Assembly: GCA_964442745.1 (NCBI GenBank) | Contig: CAYUAI010000043.1 | Location: forward strand, 1 to 33,428 | Direction: 5' to 3' | DNA: 33,428 nucleotides | Origin: CAYUAI01 sp964442745 | Lineage (GTDB): Bacteria > Pseudomonadota > Gammaproteobacteria > S012-40 | Shown: piece by piece, positions 7,514 to 15,744 of the stretch | Position numbering within the stretch: position 1 is the stretch's first letter | Layout of the letters: each line of letters begins with the position of its first letter | Program-made: the position numbers and the translations under genes | The notes under the pieces: generated by a model | Database searches by the model: none | Told to the model about the DNA's origin: nothing | What the model saw: only the letters and a program-made list of their open reading frames with translations

Positions 7514-10500
7514 ATGTGCCATTATAAAATGCTTAAAAATTACTTGTTAGTTGCGCTTCTATGGATGATTTTTATTCCTCTATGTCACGGATTGCATAAT
7601 ATGGATAATGCGATCGATGACCGAGATCGCAATGCTGGTCAGAATCTTGAACCTTATTATTTTATTCCTTTAGGAAAAATACGTACTGCGAATTATTCTT
7701 TTGCGTATGATATCAATCACCGATTGCAAATTGTTGGTAATGGGAATCAGGCTTTTGTTTGGGATGCCAGTAATGCCAAAGCGATTTTTTTAGCTGATCG
7801 TTACTGGAGTGAAGCGTTGGCAATCAATGATCATGGGGCGATTGTGGGTATTGCGGCGAGTAGCGGAAAAATTGGTCATTGGCCAGGACAAGCCTATTAC
7901 TGGGACCCTGTGAATGGTTTGAAAATTATCTCGATGGCGAGCAAAACCTGGGGTATTGCCCGCGATGTGAATAATGCAGGTTTTGTGACAGGTTATGCAA
8001 TGAACCTCTCTGAGAGTGGTGTTTTTATTGATGATGAACCCAATGTGAGTTCTTTTGTTTGGCGTGATGGTGTCATGATTCAGGTTTTGCCGACGCTTGG
8101 TGGTAGCCATTCCTTTGCGTTCGCGTTAAACAATGCGCTGGAACCTTTAATTGTAGGGACGTCAAAAAATACTGATAACAAATACAATGCTTTTCAATGG
8201 CAGCCGAGCCGAGGGATCTTACCGCTTGCGACCCCCGATGATCAGCAAAGTTTTGCAACTAATGTTAATGAGGCGGGTGATATCGTTGGTTGGCTGGGGG
8301 ATGTGCCGAGTACCTATTTTCCTAATTATGTTCGTGATCCCAATGGTCAAGCTAATGCGCCAATCGCTTGGTTAACCGGGTATTTGGAGGCATTTTCCAG
8401 CCAAGCGGTTTTGTGGAAGGATAATCAAATAATTGAACTGGAATCATTACCAGGGTTGCCTCACAGTATTGCTTTAGATATCAATAATGCGGGTCAAATT
8501 GTTGGTTTTTCGGCGACTGAAGGGGGGGGAACCAAGCACGCTTTTCTGTATGACCCGGCATTGGGTATGATTGATTTAAATGGACTGGTGCCGGGTCATG
8601 TGTCTTTACTGGCGGCGACTTCAATTAATGACTTTGGTCAAATTGTTGCCTGGGGTAGGTATCATCAAACTGAAAATTTTCAAGATTATCGACCTTTTTT
8701 GTTAGCCCCGAAGGCAACGACAAAAGTCGCTGATTTAACACTGCAGTTGGTTGGTTTGTCCGCGAGTAATGCAACAGTAGGGGATGAATTAAACTTTGCT
8801 ATATCGCTAAAAAATCAAGGCGAAAATGCAACAAATGCAGTTGTGGATTTACACATTAAAGGTCCGTTGTCGTTAACCGATTTGCCTATTGGATGTCAAT
8901 TTGAAAATAATAATTATTCGTGTAGTGTCGGTGTTGTTGCTGCCAATACTTCGGTAAAAACCTCAATGTTTGTTGGCCGAGTGGATGGGGGCGGTCAGAT
9001 TGCCATTGAAGCCAGTGTGCAAGGACAGGCCGATGTGATTTTGCTGAGGCGTGACGAAGTATATGATCAAAGTAATTTTGCCTCTAAATATATTGATGTA
9101 ATGAATGATGAGCTGATCGTTGAACCACGTTATGAGATTATTGATTTAGGCCCTCTCCCGGATGAAAAATCGAGTGATACAACCAATCCTTGGCGTCGCT
9201 TATATCACGTCTATGGCATGAACAATGATAGTGATATCGTGGGTAAAGCCGGTGATTATGCATTTTTTAAAGAGAATTTAAAGACCACATTTGTCGGTGA
9301 TTGCCAAGCAATTACCATTGCCTGCCTTGATGGGGGAGGCTGGCAGGAGTTGAGTGCGATTAATGATACGGGAGTGAAAGTTGGCACGGGACATTTTAGC
9401 GATGACAATGGTGTGATGCTGAGTTCCGCATTGGTGATACGGCCCGATGGGAGTCGGGCCATCTTGCCGTTTGATGATACCGTACCGACTCAATATGCCA
9501 TTGATGTCAATAATTCCGGGCAAGTGGTGGGCTTTGCTCAAAACGATCAGGCAAAAATTTTTGGTTTCCTTTGGGATGAAGTTCAAGGGCTTCGTTATTT
9601 TTCAGATTTAAACAATGACCATTACGTATTTTCCATCAATAATTTGGGGAAAGTGCTAGGTACGGTATTAGTGAACAGCAATGAGTATTATCCTTTTTTA
9701 TGGAGTGAGACCGATGGTATACAGGTGTTAGCTCAAGTTAATCAGCAAAATACTTTTGCTTTAGATCTCAATGATAATGGTGTGATTGTTGGTTGGATAG
9801 GATCACCGCCGGAAAGGAATAACTGGTCATTGATGATTGGCAACAATCCCAATGCAGGACCTTCGGCTTGGTATTATCGGAATTTAATGGCGAAAGGCAA
9901 TGCGCTGGTATGGGAGGAGGGTGAGGGGATTGATTTAGGGTCCGGCATGGCTTATGCGATAAATAATAACAATAAAGTGGTTGGTTATTTGTCACGACCC
10001 GGTGATATCGTGATTGATGATGAGTCGTTTTGGCCGCGAACCACGGATTTTAAACAAGCGTTTATTTATGATCTAAATACCAAGCAATTATTGTTGCTCA
10101 AAGATTTGATTATTCATGACACTCGCCGCCCCGTAATTTGGACAAATTTATATATTGCGAGTGATATTAATGATCAAGGAGAAATCATTGGTTGGGGACA
10201 GGTCTGGATAGATGGTGTGTCTGAGCAAATTCCAACCCATGGATTTTTGCTAAGACCACTTGATGAGAGTGCTTTGTCAGATGTGTCGATTACGACTGAC
10301 AATGTCGCTGACGCTTATATTAATGAGTTATTTCAATGGCGCGTGTCGGTGACTAATCTGGGTCAGTTAACCACGGATGCTACGTTAATGTTTATGATTC
10401 CTTCGAGTATTGTGTTAGAGAATATTCCTGGTATTTGTGATGAAGTGAATCAGCGGATCACCTGTCAGTTGATTGCCTTGGAAAAAGATGCGGTATTAAA

Positions 10501-11953
10501 CCTGGCGTTTGTTGGTAAAGTGACACAAAGTCAGCCGCTTCATATGCCTGTTAAGATCACTAGCGTGCAGCGCGACGCGGTAAACAGCAATAACAGTGCG
10601 GCTTGGACAATAACCGTGGCGCGGAAAGCAGATTTGAATTTAGCTGTTGATCTGGGTCAAGTGGCGGTGAATGAGCAAGTCACGGCGACTACCGTGATCA
10701 ACAATGATGGAGGGGAGGCAACGCAGTATACCTTGGAGATGGCGTTTTCAGCGGGCTTGGTCGTAAGCGGGATGCCGGTCGGTTGTCAACGGATCGAGAG
10801 CAAGATAATTTGTGCTGGACAAGGTCAGACAATTAATGCTGGAGAAGAAATAATACTTACGTTTGATTTCGTTGCTTTGTCATCTGATAGGCAAACCGTA
10901 ACGGTGCAAGTAAAGGCACAAGGCCGCGATTTGAATATAAGTGATAATACCGATACGTTAACTTTCTCTGTGCAAAGCGTTGAGAGGCCGGAGATTAAAA
11001 TACAGTACCCTAAGGAGGGGAGTGTGTTTGTCAGCGAGGGTGCATTGCAATTACCCGTGGAGTTTACGATTAAGCATTGGGTGGTTGCCGAAAATAACAG
11101 TCATTATCGCTGGTTGTTAGATGGCAAAGATCAAGGGGCACGTTATGCGTTGAGTCCGATTATATTGAATGATCTTGCGGTGGGATCACATAGCGTGGCG
11201 ATTGTGTTAGTCGGAGCAGATCATCAGCTGACCGAAATTAAGGCGCAAGTCAACTTCCATGTGATGATGTCTGCGGTACCTACGATCAGCTTCGGTCCGG
11301 CGATTCGTTATACATTATACCAGAAAAATAATGACGATAGTTTGCGGATTCCGTTTGCCCTGGAGAATTGGATCGTTGCTGAAGGGCAATCACATTATCA
11401 CGTGTTGATTGACGGTGTTGATCAAGGACCTCGTTATGAAGTGGCACCGATTGATGTTTCAATGCTTGCCAATGGGGCGCATACGGTGACGGTGCGATTA
11501 GTCGATGCCAATCATCAGCCGATTGATGTGAAAGCTTCGACGATCGTTGAGATCTTGAAGCCTTCTGATAATTTACTTGATATTACCTCAAATAAAGATA
11601 TTTTAGTGGTCGCACTTGAACAAAAAATACGGTATGTCGAGTATACTTGGAATCGTCTTATACAGCAGGATGATTTTCATATAGCCTGGTTTATTAATAA
11701 TGTTAAACAGGGGGATTTAGCGGTAGGTGAGCCGATTATGTTGCCAACATTAGAAACCGGGAGACATGAAATAACGCTCAAGCTAATTTTGGATGAAACG
11801 AATCGTGTTTATGCCACAGATAATATGTTTGTCACTCTGCTTGCGATAGGTAAAGTAATGGAGATTAAGCCTTCGGTAGGTGCTTTAGCATGGCTTGAGT
11901 TGTTATTCATGATGCTGCTGGCTTATCGCTGGTTTAGGAAATATACGCCGTAG
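7514..11953 (+). CDS. Large exported HAF-repeat / DUF11 protein with C-terminal membrane anchor
   Basis: A 1479-residue surface-type protein. An N-terminal signal peptide (about residues 1-26, KNYLLVALLWMIFIPLCHG) is followed by a block of HAF-type repeats (about 45-400, units such as ALDINNAGQIVGFSA and HAFLYDPALGMIDLNG). A DUF11/CARDB-like beta domain follows (about 405-510). A second HAF block (535-915) clearly duplicates the first: NVNEAGDIVGWLGD and DLNDNGVIVGWIGS head matching segments. Two more DUF11-like domains (about 920-1020, 1037-1140) and two tandem Ig-like domains with near-identical layout (about 1160-1245, 1252-1345) come next. The end GALAWLELLFMMLLAYRWFRK is one membrane span plus basic residues and resembles GlyGly-CTERM/rhombosortase-type tails, though it lacks a clear GG. 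Its role is unknown; HAF proteins are generally predicted extracellular. Start alternatives are ATG 7514 and 7529. Confidence 0.85.
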   Translation: MCHYKMLKNYLLVALLWMIFIPLCHGLHNMDNAIDDRDRNAGQNLEPYYFIPLGKIRTANYSFAYDINHRLQIVGNGNQAFVWDASNAKAIFLADRYWSEALAINDHGAIVGIAASSGKIGHWPGQAYYWDPVNGLKIISMASKTWGIARDVNNAGFVTGYAMNLSESGVFIDDEPNVSSFVWRDGVMIQVLPTLGGSHSFAFALNNALEPLIVGTSKNTDNKYNAFQWQPSRGILPLATPDDQQSFATNVNEAGDIVGWLGDVPSTYFPNYVRDPNGQANAPIAWLTGYLEAFSSQAVLWKDNQIIELESLPGLPHSIALDINNAGQIVGFSATEGGGTKHAFLYDPALGMIDLNGLVPGHVSLLAATSINDFGQIVAWGRYHQTENFQDYRPFLLAPKATTKVADLTLQLVGLSASNATVGDELNFAISLKNQGENATNAVVDLHIKGPLSLTDLPIGCQFENNNYSCSVGVVAANTSVKTSMFVGRVDGGGQIAIEASVQGQADVILLRRDEVYDQSNFASKYIDVMNDELIVEPRYEIIDLGPLPDEKSSDTTNPWRRLYHVYGMNNDSDIVGKAGDYAFFKENLKTTFVGDCQAITIACLDGGGWQELSAINDTGVKVGTGHFSDDNGVMLSSALVIRPDGSRAILPFDDTVPTQYAIDVNNSGQVVGFAQNDQAKIFGFLWDEVQGLRYFSDLNNDHYVFSINNLGKVLGTVLVNSNEYYPFLWSETDGIQVLAQVNQQNTFALDLNDNGVIVGWIGSPPERNNWSLMIGNNPNAGPSAWYYRNLMAKGNALVWEEGEGIDLGSGMAYAINNNNKVVGYLSRPGDIVIDDESFWPRTTDFKQAFIYDLNTKQLLLLKDLIIHDTRRPVIWTNLYIASDINDQGEIIGWGQVWIDGVSEQIPTHGFLLRPLDESALSDVSITTDNVADAYINELFQWRVSVTNLGQLTTDATLMFMIPSSIVLENIPGICDEVNQRITCQLIALEKDAVLNLAFVGKVTQSQPLHMPVKITSVQRDAVNSNNSAAWTITVARKADLNLAVDLGQVAVNEQVTATTVINNDGGEATQYTLEMAFSAGLVVSGMPVGCQRIESKIICAGQGQTINAGEEIILTFDFVALSSDRQTVTVQVKAQGRDLNISDNTDTLTFSVQSVERPEIKIQYPKEGSVFVSEGALQLPVEFTIKHWVVAENNSHYRWLLDGKDQGARYALSPIILNDLAVGSHSVAIVLVGADHQLTEIKAQVNFHVMMSAVPTISFGPAIRYTLYQKNNDDSLRIPFALENWIVAEGQSHYHVLIDGVDQGPRYEVAPIDVSMLANGAHTVTVRLVDANHQPIDVKASTIVEILKPSDNLLDITSNKDILVVALEQKIRYVEYTWNRLIQQDDFHIAWFINNVKQGDLAVGEPIMLPTLETGRHEITLKLILDETNRVYATDNMFVTLLAIGKVMEIKPSVGALAWLELLFMMLLAYRWFRKYTP

Positions 11954-11973
11954 CGTTTCCTATTCTTAGAGAG

Positions 11974-12014
11974 GGGGCGTGCTCCAGGTATGAGCGATAG
12001 CCAGCCCCATTTTT
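11974..12014 (+). terminator. Possible intrinsic terminator after the HAF-repeat gene
   Basis: GGGGC (11974-11978) pairs with GCCCC (12004-12008) and GCTC (11981-11984) with GAGC (11992-11995), with an asymmetric internal loop, followed by ATTTTTCT. It lies in the 68-base gap between convergent genes, where a terminator is expected. The stem is imperfect. Confidence 0.45.
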
Positions 12015-12021
12015 CTATTGT

Positions 12022-13989
12022 TTATGTGCTTCTGCTTTGGTTTGCCAACCAATAGAATTGATACGGTGGAATGACAAGCCGATTATTGAAAAGAACGGGT
12101 GACTCGCCTGAATATAGATCGACAATCTGACCCAGATGAAACATAAACTTGTTGCTGATCGATTGGAGATCTAGATATTGAGGATGAGCGTCAAAGTTTC
12201 CAACCACGAGTACCGGATTTGATGAGCTGCTTAAATTGAATCGTGAAAAAATAAATAAATGAGGGTTGTCGATATGTATGAGTTCACGATTATTAAAATC
12301 AGCGAATGAAGGTATTTCTTTTCGAATGGCAATCATTTTTTTTAACGCATTGAAAATTCGATGTTCCACGGTTCCCGATTGATGGCGTAATTCTGCTTTG
12401 TTCCAGTCTATATTGGGGCGGTGCGCCCAGCGACTGTCGTTTGCTTTGTTCTCATCATCAAGATAGGTGCAATCATTTAAGGTGCCGATTTCATCGCCAT
12501 AATACAGCAAGGGGATGCCGCCGAAAGCAAGAATCATCCCGTGCAATAGTAATATGCGTTTGATCGAATTATCGATACTATCTGGATCATTTTTCTCTAA
12601 GGCGGTGGCAAGTCCTGCGAGGGATGCCAGTGAGCCTGAAATTCGGGCATCACCTGTTTTATTATTATGACCAAATGGAAGTCCTTTTGCATCGGAGTCA
12701 TCATAAACCCCGGTATAATAGTCAATCAAAAACTGGCGATGGCTGGCGGGGTCATATCCTATCTGTCTAATATCGTTGTCATCGTATCCTAAGCCGATAT
12801 CATCATGACAGCGAATATAGTTTAACCAGGTGGCCCGTTCCAATTTATCAGGAATACTTTTTAATCCCTGGTATAATAAGTTCGCGTTTTTTGTGGCGAT
12901 CGCATCCCATAATAAGGCCATATAGGTGGCGTTATAAGCGATTTCACATTCTTTCGCATTGATGGCATCTTCACCAAAGTACTTAGTGATTTCTACCGGG
13001 GCGACAATGGCTTCTGCAATAAACAAGACGCCGGGTGCTGTTACCTGACAACAATCTTTCATCAACTGTAAGATCAGATGTGCTTCTCTTTCATTTTGAC
13101 CGGTGCTGCCAATTTTTTTCCAGAGAAAAGCGACCGCATCGAGTCGAATAATATCCGCGCCTTGGTTTGCCCAAAATAGGATAATATCGATCATTTCGAT
13201 GAACACCTCAGGGTTTGTATAGTTCAAATCCCATTGGAAGTTATTAAATACCGTCATGACCCATTTCTTCATTGTTTCATCCCAGGTAAAGCTGCCCGGT
13301 GATGTTTCTGGAAAGACTTCTAACATGGTTTCTTCAAACATATCAGGAATTTCACGGGTATTAAATAAATAGTAATAATCCTGGTATTTTTTTTCACCCT
13401 GGCGCGCACGTTGTGCCCATTGATGTTCGTTCGATGTGTGATTGACGACAACATCAAGTGCTAATAAAACATTTCTTTTTTGCAGCTTTTCTACCAGCTT
13501 TGACAAGTCTTGTATGCTACCAATTCGCCGATCAACTTGCCTGAAATCACTGACGGCATATCCTCCGTCACTTTTACCTGTTGGGCATTGTAGAATTGGC
13601 ATGATATGAATCATGTTGATGCCCAGTTCTTGGAAATACGATAGTTTTGATTTTAATCCCTGCAAATCATTGGCAAAACCGTCAGTGTATAGTGCCATGC
13701 CTACCCATTCTTGGCTGAGAAACCAGTTATGATTTTTTTCTCGTTCAAGATCTTTGGTTTTGAATTCATCAGGTCTTTGAATGTATTGTTTTGCCATGGT
13801 TTCTACAAGATGCAATGCCTGTGCTTCAAAATCATGGCGAGTCCCATAAAGTTGTTGAAACAGTGAATATATTGCGTAGAAGTTGGCGCCCAGGCGGGTA
13901 TAAAAATAGCGAATTTGATGTTGCTTGATTTCGGGGTTGAGTTTGCTCAGAATTTCATTAAGCAGTGAATGCGATACTTGTTCGTACAT
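12022..13989 (-). CDS. ams: Amylosucrase (GH13)
   Basis: Amylosucrase cleaves sucrose, transferring glucose onto an alpha-1,4-glucan and releasing fructose. The 655-residue length and layout match the family: an all-helical N-terminal domain (1-90), then the catalytic barrel. GH13 residues are in place: DVVVNH (179-184), nucleophile Asp284 in ADIIRLDAVAF, acid/base Glu326 in LFIAEAIV, and the stabilising Asp396 in RCHDDIG. Spacing is almost that of Neisseria amylosucrase. The C-terminal LYSGESPV...PPYQFYWL is the usual end domain. It is the last gene of the sucrose operon, 26 bases after fructokinase, with AAGGA 12 bases before the ATG. In methanotrophs with the same cluster the enzyme is thought to turn over stored sucrose and link it to glycogen. 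It is cytoplasmic, with no signal peptide. Confidence 0.95.
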   Translation of the reverse strand: MYEQVSHSLLNEILSKLNPEIKQHQIRYFYTRLGANFYAIYSLFQQLYGTRHDFEAQALHLVETMAKQYIQRPDEFKTKDLEREKNHNWFLSQEWVGMALYTDGFANDLQGLKSKLSYFQELGINMIHIMPILQCPTGKSDGGYAVSDFRQVDRRIGSIQDLSKLVEKLQKRNVLLALDVVVNHTSNEHQWAQRARQGEKKYQDYYYLFNTREIPDMFEETMLEVFPETSPGSFTWDETMKKWVMTVFNNFQWDLNYTNPEVFIEMIDIILFWANQGADIIRLDAVAFLWKKIGSTGQNEREAHLILQLMKDCCQVTAPGVLFIAEAIVAPVEITKYFGEDAINAKECEIAYNATYMALLWDAIATKNANLLYQGLKSIPDKLERATWLNYIRCHDDIGLGYDDNDIRQIGYDPASHRQFLIDYYTGVYDDSDAKGLPFGHNNKTGDARISGSLASLAGLATALEKNDPDSIDNSIKRILLLHGMILAFGGIPLLYYGDEIGTLNDCTYLDDENKANDSRWAHRPNIDWNKAELRHQSGTVEHRIFNALKKMIAIRKEIPSFADFNNRELIHIDNPHLFIFSRFNLSSSSNPVLVVGNFDAHPQYLDLQSISNKFMFHLGQIVDLYSGESPVLFNNRLVIPPYQFYWLANQSRST

Positions 13990-14015
13990 GGCGCTGGTGT
14001 TTCCTTATCGTTATT

Positions 14016-14909
14016 TTATAACCCCCAGGCATTAATGAAAGATTCATAAAATGATCGATCATTGGTTGTTGCGCCTTGGATACCTACCATCGCACTGGCA
14101 AATGCTTGTGCTCTTTCCAGTGTTGTTTCTATGCCCCAATTTTTATATTGTCCTAGCAGAAAAACACTGCTCAATGCATCGCCTGCGCCCACCGTATCAA
14201 TGACGCTTGTTTGGGGGGCAGGCTTTTTGCTCCGCCAGGTATTGTCTGCTGTTTTTACGAAAGCACCTTGTTCACCGCGAGTCACAATTAGCCTATTTAT
14301 AGCGTATTTTTGTATCAAATACTTCATTTGAGATTGGGTAGTCTCAATGTCAGGAATGATTTGTGATAATTCATGCTCATTCAATTTGATGGTATGGCTG
14401 CCCATTATTCGCTGGTGGATGAGATTGATATGCCACCATGGCTCACGCAGGTTGATATCAATGAAAAGGGGATGTTCTGCATTATTTTTGATGAGATTTA
14501 GGGTGTTCCGTGATACGGCATTTCTTAGTGCAAGCGATCCATGATAAAGATATGCTGACGGTTGTAATTCTGGGATCGCGTTATATTCAATAAAATCCCA
14601 TGCACTATTCTCGACGATGGTATAGCTGGGTTCGCCATGTTTAAACTGGATATCGACGATACCGGTGGCATGTTTGTTATCGAGTTGAATGCCTGTCTGA
14701 TTCATCCCCCAATCCTGCATAGCATGTAGGATTTTCTCGCCCAATTTGTCGTTACCTGTTCTTGAAATGAATAGCGGTGATAAGCCAAATGCCTGGCAGT
14801 GCCAGGCGACGTTAAATGGCGCACCACCTAGCACTTGGTTGCCATCAGGAAAGCAATCGAATAAAACTTCACCATAAATAATGGGGTTAGCATATTGACT
14901 CATCTTCAT
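14016..14909 (-). CDS. fruK: Fructokinase (PfkB/ribokinase family)
   Basis: A 297-residue PfkB-family sugar kinase, most likely fructokinase, phosphorylating the fructose released by amylosucrase. The N-terminal GEVLFDCFPDG with GGAPFNVAWH (about 13-38) is the fructokinase-type substrate block. The second PfkB signature DTVGAGDALS (238-247) supplies the catalytic Asp244 and the anion hole. The first 23 bases overlap the end of the sucrose-phosphatase gene. The ATG at 14909 has a GGA six bases upstream within the spp coding sequence, so translation is probably coupled. A second ATG lies two codons later. The substrate is assigned from the operon context; other hexoses cannot be excluded from the kinase sequence alone. 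Confidence 0.9.
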   Translation of the reverse strand: MKMSQYANPIIYGEVLFDCFPDGNQVLGGAPFNVAWHCQAFGLSPLFISRTGNDKLGEKILHAMQDWGMNQTGIQLDNKHATGIVDIQFKHGEPSYTIVENSAWDFIEYNAIPELQPSAYLYHGSLALRNAVSRNTLNLIKNNAEHPLFIDINLREPWWHINLIHQRIMGSHTIKLNEHELSQIIPDIETTQSQMKYLIQKYAINRLIVTRGEQGAFVKTADNTWRSKKPAPQTSVIDTVGAGDALSSVFLLGQYKNWGIETTLERAQAFASAMVGIQGATTNDRSFYESFINAWGL

Positions 14910-15744
14910 TACTTATCCAGTTAGCTGCCATTGGTAGATAATGTACGACACCTTCAATGATTCCATCACTATAATTACCGTTCATGTTAGAAAAATTTCC
15001 GGTGGCTATGTACAGAGAGTCTAGCTGGTTATTCTGCTTTGCCATTTTCAATGCTTCAGCTTTGACATCATCACTGGCATTGGCGACAACAATAGACTGG
15101 ATTGGGCTTGCCATGACAGAGAGATCATTCCCGCTATCACCGGCGAAAATGACTTCGTCTAATTGGTATCCTAGATTTTTCATCAAAAATTCAATTGCTT
15201 GACGTTTTCCTGCCTGCTTAGGCAGTACGTCGAGCAAGCCAATGTTAGCTTGTTCGTCGATGCTCCAGATAATATGTGTCTGGATTGCGTTTTCTATAAA
15301 CCGTTGGTCCAGTTTTTTTATTAGACTCGCGTGATCGATATCCAGGGGTAAAAAATAACTGAGTTTGTATTTATTTTGTCTGCGAGGTTCTTGTTGTCTT
15401 AACTCTTTCAGTCCTTTGGTCAATTGATGAAGATCGTCATGAGATTTCCCGTTCCAGTCACGAGCGATTTCTGTTTCCCATATTTTCCAGCGTTGCCATA
15501 TGTTGTTTGATAACTGATAGATTGTTGAGCCAACATCGGAAACCACATATTCAGGTTGTGGTAAATGGAAGTGCTTTATTGCTTTTTTTACCAATGCATC
15601 ATGTCTTCCCGTGACATAGGTAAGTGTGACATTCGGGTGCCTGGCTAAGTTGGCAAATCGATGCCTGGCCATGTTAGATTCCGGTGGCGTGCCATTGGGC
15701 AGCAAGGTTCTATCTAAATCGGTACACAGGAGTAAGCGGCCCAT
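14887..15744 (-). CDS. spp: Sucrose-6-phosphate phosphatase (HAD superfamily)
   Basis: This enzyme removes the phosphate from sucrose-6-phosphate, the last step of sucrose synthesis. It is a 285-residue HAD type IIB (Cof-like cap) enzyme with all four motifs: DLDRT (Asp9 nucleophile, Asp11 acid/base), TYVTGR (Thr45), a lysine in LPKQAGKR (176-180 region) and GDSGND (202-207). SNVGST-like VVSDVGSTIY (67-76) is typical of the sucrose-phosphatase family. The frame is open to an ATG at 15762, but the ATG at 15744 forms TGATG with the sps stop codon and has AAGG nine bases upstream, so it is preferred. It is the second gene of the sps-spp-fruK-ams operon. Confidence 0.94.
   Translation of the reverse strand: MGRLLLCTDLDRTLLPNGTPPESNMARHRFANLARHPNVTLTYVTGRHDALVKKAIKHFHLPQPEYVVSDVGSTIYQLSNNIWQRWKIWETEIARDWNGKSHDDLHQLTKGLKELRQQEPRRQNKYKLSYFLPLDIDHASLIKKLDQRFIENAIQTHIIWSIDEQANIGLLDVLPKQAGKRQAIEFLMKNLGYQLDEVIFAGDSGNDLSVMASPIQSIVVANASDDVKAEALKMAKQNNQLDSLYIATGNFSNMNGNYSDGIIEGVVHYLPMAANWISNEDESIC

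Noticed and set aside
9256..9995. Several minus-strand frames of 68-102 codons
   Set aside because: They are antisense shadows inside the HAF-repeat gene with no start signals.
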